Assembly: GCA_011037195.1 (NCBI GenBank)
Contig: JAAEAF010006063.1
Location: forward strand, 1 to 64,000
Direction: 5' to 3'
Length of the DNA stretch: 64,000 nucleotides
Source of the DNA: Triatoma infestans
Lineage: Eukaryota > Arthropoda > Insecta > Hemiptera > Reduviidae
Part shown: positions 58,346 through 64,000 of the stretch, piece after piece
Layout of the letters: every line of letters starts with the position of its first letter
Numbering within the stretch: position 1 is the first letter of the stretch
Translations under genes and position numbers: made by a program
The notes under the pieces: model-generated
What the model was told of the DNA's origin: nothing
Databases searched by the model: none
What the model saw: only the letters and a program-made list of their open reading frames with translations

Positions 58346-60523
58346 CTAGTTCACATTATTAAACACATTTTCATGAACATTATTAAAATTCGTGAGTTTC
58401 TGCCAGAACTAAAAACACGATAATTCACGCACGCCACACTTCCATCTCTCTCGTTGTCATCTTTTCGGAATTTTTTGGTTTTAATCGACATCATTAAAAC
58501 CCCATACAGCTACCCCATTCATCTTTCATGAGGCCTCATAAGAGGAAATTTCCGAAATATATTTTGAAGTACCACCTGGATGTGTGAAAAAATGTTTTTT
58601 AAGTCAACGGTCTTTTCACCAATTACCTACACTCAGCACACAAACAGACCCAGAATCAGAACCAGATGTATATATGCATATGGGTTTGTGTGTGGTTGTG
58701 AGTTTGTGAACAGGATAATAAAACAAAAACAAAATCCAGGAATCTCTCGATATTTCATTTAGGCAACTTTTAAGACCTTACCAGAAAGTTTCTGCCCAAT
58801 ATCATTTCAACGAAAACACGATTTCCAATATATCTCATAGTCCCTCGTGATTTTTTCGAAGGTAGCATGATGATTCTTTAGACATAGTATATATACTTAA
58901 ATATATTTATTATAAACCTGGAAACGCCTTATTTATTATATTTTTTTTTTAAGTAATAATAGAACATGAGCTTCAACTGCTGAAATTCAATTTCAGTGTA
59001 ACGTGTAATTGTACCACCTAAGGCAGCTAAACATTTAATAACTCTTCCAAATTTGATGTAAGATGTCAGCTAGATCTCTGAGAACTGTAGTAGTAGGAGT
59101 ATTTCTCCCACACTTTTTTTTTTGTTTATTTTTATCCTCGAAGACGAGGAAATTTGCATCAATTTACTCTGCATTCTAATAATGATGACAGACATTCTTT
59201 AATAACTTTGAATATATTAGCATTAATTGTTCTGGAAAGATAAACTCTAGTTATAAACCAGAAGGTAAATTTGTTCTATACGTATTTATATCACTACCAC
59301 TTTTGCGAATATAAGTCTTGACATTCAATTACGGTTTTTTATAACTGTTATTATAAAAGTAACTGTTTATTACTATCATATTTTTATTTGGCAGCATAAA
59401 AATAATGTTTTGGTTCTCTAAAATTCTAATATATTTAATGAGAGGCTGTATTTTATTTTCAGTTTTGTATCTGATATATTTTTATAATAATGTTAGTTAA
59501 GGATAATGTAATGTTTCTCCTTCATCATTGTTGTGTTTTAGTGGCCTACAAATATAAAATACATTTTTAATAAAATTCATGTTTAATGAGTTTAAACTTT
59601 ATTCTTGCCGTGTAAAGAGGAAGTTAATTAAGTTTGTGCGTATGTCGTTTCTTAATTGATAATATTCCCTGGAAATGTGTTTCGTGGCCTCTGCTGTTAG
59701 GAACCTTAAATTTATTATTTACTAATTGGATAGCACAAGATTTTTAGTGCGAAATAGTTTTCAGCGAAAATGTCTATTTTTAAAGTCTTCTTAAAACGAT
59801 AAATGCAATTTTAGCGAATAATTAGTGAATAAAATTATCTTTAAAACGATCTCTCAATAACATGAATAAATAAACACAGCATAATTTTTAAATATCTAAC
59901 TAGCACAGAGAATATAGAATTCCAAAAAAAAAAAAAACAGCTCAAAAATCTATTTTTAGTTAATAAAATCGCATTTCCGATTTTAACAAAATCCCCCCCC
60001 CCCCCAATTTCTTAAAAAAAACTGGTATTCTAGGAAAGTTTTTAATGGTGGTGATCAATTGTATTGAAGGAGTACTTTAAAAGAAGAGATTAATATTACT
60101 GTTTACTTAGATCGCTAAGAAATAGATTTTTTGCGGGGAAAAATGTGTATCAAATAAAAGTGATAGGCATTTATTTGAGTTAGATACTATAATATACTAA
60201 GTTTAAAAAAAATCGTAGGCTATTGGTCAAGCGCTCGCTCACCATATAGTAATATACTAGTTTTTTTTTTACACATAAGTAGATTAGATTGTTATAAGTA
60301 CATAACGCATGTACAAAACTTACTGAAGTATAATCCATACCACTTGTATTTATATTCAAAGCATCTCTGCATTTAGCGTATTGTAAACATTCCATTTTTA
60401 AACAGTATTTAAACTATTTATAGCCAATTAGAATTGCAAACATTTCAAAAGAAAATCGCGATTCTGGTGATCGTATTAGTTTACACACCAGATATTTTTG
60501 TTTTGGCAAATTTAAAAAAATAT

Positions 60524-60772
60524 TGTTACGTGCCCTCGGGGGGCGTACTTCGCTAGCTAGCAAGTCCTAGACTAATAAACCTAATTAGTTTACAATAAAA
60601 ACCACTCCAGGGCTACAACTTCCAGTATCTTTATTTCCACTACAAACACAGATGAACTAACCAAAATCGTATTTCCTTCTCACATCTTTTGTTAATTATT
60701 TTATTATATAAACAAACCATGTGTATAAAACACACATAATCCCAATTATACCTATTTTACCTGCTTGCCACA
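60524..60772 (+). mobile_element. Solo LTR (249 bp) with ATAT target duplication
   Basis: Begins TGTTACGTGCCCTCGGGGGG and ends CTGCTTGCCACA (TG...CA), flanked by ATAT at 60,520-60,523 and 60,773-60,776. Contains AATAAA-type signals (ACTAATAAACC, CAATAAAAACC) and GTGTATAAAACAC. A 4-bp duplication and the TGTTACG start suggest a Gypsy-type LTR retrotransposon reduced by LTR-LTR recombination; orientation is assumed. Confidence 0.72.
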
Positions 60773-61590
60773 ATATTATTCGCCAAATTTCACATTAAGT
60801 CTAATTTTTTTGTTTATTCTATGTCAAATCTCCTGTCAAAGATCCCTATCAAAATAATGTTTTTGAAGTTGGTTGCATATTTGTTATGGTTGGTTCCGCA
60901 CAGCTGGAAAGCATCAGAGATATTTTCCGTCATGATTACAAAAAGAAGCAAGCTATCACGGAAAATATATCTGATGCTTCGTTGCTTGCATGTATATTTA
61001 ATGTGAGACCCATATATATTTAATACCCAGTGTTTTCTAGATGCTATTGTACCCTCTAGGAATTGATGTAAAGCCTTGAAATATCCCACGTTTAATAATT
61101 CTTCATTGTGGATATCCTGACCTGCACAATTAGTCAGGAATTTCAATTTAATGTGATATATTGCACTAATTTATTGTTATAAGAGAGAATGGTCTCTGTT
61201 TGTGTGGTGTGTGTGTGTGATAGAGAGAGTGAGCGTATATTACCTGTGATCAGACCGGAAGGTTTTGGCCAAGTACTATCAACCGGATGTGTGACTTTTT
61301 TCTATCCCGATATTTATCGTGATATTCTCGTAAACAGCTTCTTTTTTTTTTTTAATTTCGCGTACCAATCAAACACATGCAGGCCAATCACTATTATTAC
61401 TTGAAACATTTTTTGCTAAGATAATTATTTATTGGAGAATCTTCGGGAAAACTTGCAACGTTAAATTTATTTTCATCTAAAGTGAAAAAGAAAATTTTAT
61501 TCCAATATTATTCGCCAAATTTCATATAAAGGTATAATTTTTTTAAATTTTTATTCTATGTCAAATCTCCTGTCAAAGATCCCCATCATA
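60773..61590 (-). repeat. Rep-B copy 3, in right arm
   Basis: Reverse counterpart of 35,985-36,690. It is flanked by two direct repeats of about 80-90 bp (60,777-60,853 and 61,506-61,590), each with ATTCGCCAAATTTCA and TCAAATCTCCTGTCAAAGAT. A hairpin block at 60,910-60,978 has 21-bp arms (AGCATCAGAGATATTTTCCG...). Confidence 0.85.
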
Positions 61591-61975
61591 ATTTAATCGT
61601 GTTTCAGAGTTTTTTATTTAATGGTCTAGGTGATGTCTGTGTGAGTTAATGCTCTAATGGAAGTGCGAGAATATCGTAGTTAGTGTTGTTAATGAATTTG
61701 CCTGTGATACACTGTTCTGCAAATCAACTATTTCTGCTGACTGGCTTTTATGCGACTAATAAAGATGTCATTTTAAATGCTTTTCGTGAGGACATGCTGG
61801 AATATCCTCAGGATCGCCTCGATCTTTGAAAAAAGTGGCTTGTCCACTTCCGCTTTAAATGCATTAGTGTATTCTCCAAGACAATATAATAGAATTAATA
61901 GATATTTTGAGGGCTCTCGTAACAAATGTTTGGATTTATTTAATTGCGTAATTGGATATTACTAGAGATTTCTTG

Positions 61976-62140
61976 TCTCCACTTCTAGAACCGCGCATAA
62001 CTGCTAATTAATTAACCGCAAATAAGTAATGTATAATAGTGTAGAAAATATTAATAGGAAAGTTGTGCTTCCATTCCCGTTCACGACACCTAATTTGGTA
62101 GTTGGACGTTAAGCCCGTCTGAAAAAACACGCATTACTTT
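61976..62140 (+). mobile_element. SINE2, 5'-truncated, present only in the right arm
   Basis: Ends with CACGACACCTAATTTGGTAG, GACGTTAAGCCCGTCTGAA and GCATTACTTTAC. Duplicated target ACTA(G/T)AGATTTCTTG at 61,961-61,975 and 62,141-62,155. The left arm has a single undisturbed ACTATAGATTTCTTG (about 35,609-35,623, minus sense), that is, the empty site. Confidence 0.9.
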
Positions 62141-62164
62141 ACTATAGATTTCTTGAGGAAACTT

Positions 62165-62565
62165 TTAGGTCACAATAGATTAGATTAGATTGATATGGGG
62201 GATTATTGCACTGTGACTTGACAGAGCTATTGTCCACCGCTGAGCCTTCTCAGTGCACTCGCGGCCTGCGAGCAGTGTTAACTAGATGCTGACAACACTG
62301 TCCATTACCGGACAATGAGCTGTAGAAGCTCCTAGAAAGAAAAAATCTTAGGGCAGCATGCTGGATTCGAACCTGGGACCTCCGCGTTGCTATTCCAGCG
62401 CGCTACCACTGAGCTTATAGCCCTTCCTTCTCTCTAGCTTGTGTACTGTGTTTGCCCTTGTCTGTAAAGGATGTAGTGTATGTAGTTAAAGTGTATTGTG
62501 TGCTGTTTTGATGAAGTGCATGGAGTGGGGTTGTTACTCTCCAAATAACTACATGCAACAGATAC
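62165..62565 (-). mobile_element. SINE1 copy in right arm
   Basis: Minus sense, with tail (AGATT)n at 62,165-62,186, B box GGTTCGAATCC, A box TAAGCTCAGTGGTAGCGC, and the 5' module ending GGGGTATCTGTTGCATG. Counterpart of 35,197-35,590. Confidence 0.88.
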
Positions 62566-63268
62566 CCCTTCACCATTATTAAACACATTTTCATGAACAT
62601 TATTAAAATTCTTAAGTTTCGGCCAGAACTAAAAACACCATGAATTTCTGTTGTAATTCCGTTGAAATTCGTTAAATTTATTATCTTTTTTCAAGGCAAA
62701 AATGTATTCTGAGTGTGTAGTGTGTAAAATGTAGTGTAAATGTTGTGTATAGCTGTCTTGTATGTCTAAAATGTGACTCATATAGACACAGCATTTACAT
62801 TACACTATACACACTATACACACAGAATACATTTTTGCCTTGAAAAAAGATAATAAATTTATCCAAACGTTGGGCAAGAATTCATCGTGTTTTTACTTCT
62901 AGCCAAACCTCACCAATTTTAATAATATATCTTCTAATGGCCGATAAATACAACGAAACACTAATTCAGTTTAACCAAACGTGGCTATAAGTCGGCCATT
63001 TTTAACGCTGTTCTGTCGAAGTGCCTGGAGTAGTGAGCTGTGCTAACCCGTGGGGTTGCAACTCTCCAAGTACTGCATGCAACAGACATCCCTTGCGGGC
63101 CTAGTTCACATTATTAAACACATTTTCATGAACATTATTAAAATTCGTGAGTTTCTGCCAGAACTAAAAACACGATAATTCAGGCACGCCACACTTCCAT
63201 CTCTCTCGTTGTCATCTTTTCGGAATTTTTTGGTTTTAATCGACATCATTAAAACCCCATACAGCTAC
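62186..63268. repeat. Direct repeat flanking the right arm, outer copy
   Basis: Same order as 57,445-58,515: SINE1 (minus), foldback MITE (62,668-62,864), SINE1 5' module (63,007-63,099), closing ATACAGCTACCCC. Its first about 820 bp are also part of the inverted duplication. Confidence 0.9.
62668..62864. mobile_element. Foldback MITE, copy 3
   Basis: Inverted ends as in the copies at 34,905 and 57,922; the first arm has TCGTTAAATTTATTATC (one change). Confidence 0.85.
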
Positions 63269-63540
63269 CCCTTCCACGGGTTACCACAGCTCAGTACTCT
63301 AGGCACTTTGTCAGAACAGTACACAATACACTTAAACAACATACACTATACCGTTTACAGATAAGGGCAAACATAGTACACAAACTAGGATCTCCCATCC
63401 TTAGAAGCCCCTTCCAGGCTTAGTTTACATTATTAAACACATTTTCCTGGACATTATTAAAATTCATGAGTTTCAGCCACAACTAAAAATACCATAATTC
63501 ACGCACACTTCCACCTCTCCCGTTGTCATCCTCAATATCG
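63269..63540 (+). repeat. SINE1 5' module (plus) and a third copy of the TTATTAAACACATTTTC segment
   Basis: 63,276-63,390 is the end of the 5' module in plus orientation (CACGGGTTACCACAGCTCAG, GAACAGTACACAATACACTT) without its tRNA head. 63,420-63,530 repeats the TTTACATTATTAAACACATT ... CGTTGTCATC segment found at 58,350-58,465 and 63,104-63,219. Confidence 0.7.
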
Positions 63541-63582
63541 CATCAGAATTCGCCCTCCGCATCACAGATATAAGGTGAGACT

Positions 63583-63765
63583 TATTATATACTTTTCATA
63601 CTAAATTCATCTATATATACATTTAGGCAGTGCATTAACAGATTTCTTATATTTAATTTTTATATTCGTTTCATTTCTTTTTTTGTTTATTGTGCTTTCC
63701 CTTCGCTTCGGGGTACATTTTGGTTGGAGAAATAATATAAAGGCGACGAGGACAAGCAATAACGA
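63583..63765 (+). repeat. Rep-D copy 2
   Basis: Matches 56,708-56,925. The 88-codon frame that starts here (63,683-63,949) has no recognisable domain and begins within repeat sequence. Confidence 0.8.
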
Positions 63766-64000
63766 ATTGTTTGGTGCAAAGCTAAAGGTAAAATATCAAT
63801 ACATGCGCAGGGCGCACAGACAGTACAACACTATCAAAAATCCGGAAAGCAAGTCAAAGAGAAGAACAGGGCGTTGGCCGGATAGTGATACGGAAGTAGT
63901 AGTGAAAGAAGGTTGTGGTGGTGTGATGCGAGGAAATGAAATGGATTAGGAAAGATGATATAACAGTTGCTGGAAATTAGCAGGAAATGAGCGTAATTGG
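63766..64000. other. Unidentified end of window
   Basis: GC-richer than average, basic-rich in translation, no match in the window. It may be the start of something continuing beyond 64,000. Confidence 0.3.

Larger units (their letters stand above)
57445..58515. repeat. Direct repeat flanking the right arm, inner copy
   Basis: About 1.07 kb, near-identical and in the same orientation as 62,186-63,268. Holds a minus-strand SINE1 (57,445-57,830), a foldback MITE (57,922-58,109), then CACACGATAATTCACG-type sequence and ends ATACAGCTACCCC, directly at the inner edge of the right arm. Confidence 0.9.
58516..63009 (-). repeat. Right arm of the large inverted duplication
   Basis: Reverse copy of 34,754-38,618. 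Longer (4.49 kb) because of a SINE2 (61,976-62,140), a solo LTR (60,524-60,772) and about 200 bp around it (60,425-60,880) that the left arm lacks. The poly-C at 59,993-60,005 pairs with the left-arm poly-G, same length (13). No genes. Confidence 0.93.

Overview
The window is a stretch of AT-rich eukaryotic DNA packed with transposable elements. I found no intact host gene, no conventional tRNA or rRNA gene, no CRISPR array and no bacterial-style operon. The content points to an arthropod genome, probably an insect: Jockey-type non-LTR remnants, a mariner with D,D34D-type motifs, a PIF/Harbinger with its MADF partner, and tRNA-derived SINEs. A hemipteran is possible, but that is inference and I cannot name the species.

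Layout. 1-540 holds a broken RNase H end of a non-LTR retrotransposon (minus strand). Six long copies of a 0.7-1 kb noncoding family, here called Rep-A, lie at 2.1, 5.6, 10.4, 12.6, 19.1 and 49.5 kb, with many fragments. Rep-A has inverted ends, an end-proximal hairpin, internal repeated modules and A/T-homopolymer insertion sites, a plan like DINE-1/Helentron-type non-autonomous elements. Three tRNA-derived SINE families (SINE1, SINE2, SINE3) are scattered through the window, several with visible target-site duplications (TSDs) and nested in each other or in older elements. A Jockey-clade reverse transcriptase remnant at 17.5-18.9 kb is split by a SINE1. A 5'-truncated non-LTR insertion at 27.3-28.2 kb has an open RNase H/zinc-knuckle reading frame and a perfect 12-bp TSD. 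A palindromic 206-bp MITE lies at 29.2 kb, a full-length dead mariner at 32.3-33.6 kb, and an internally deleted PIF/Harbinger, itself inserted in a SINE1, at 40.1-41.0 kb.

The right half is dominated by a large inverted duplication: arms 34,754-38,618 and 58,516-63,009, with about 20 kb between them. The right arm carries two insertions absent from the left arm, a solo LTR and a SINE2. It is flanked by about 1.07-kb direct repeats. Between the arms lie a 2.15-kb satellite of about 69-bp units (51,247-53,401), apparently inside the 3' part of a decayed non-LTR element, and further retrotransposon remnants at 46.3-46.8 and 55.5-56.1 kb.

The elements do not form a functional pathway. They are layers of autonomous transposon fossils (non-LTR, mariner, Harbinger, LTR) and the short elements that likely depended on such machinery (SINEs on non-LTR reverse transcriptase, MITEs on DNA transposases). 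I see no convincing new defence, biosynthetic or regulatory system. The most informative features are the inverted duplication with its paralogous empty site, the retroelement-embedded satellite, and the Rep-A family.
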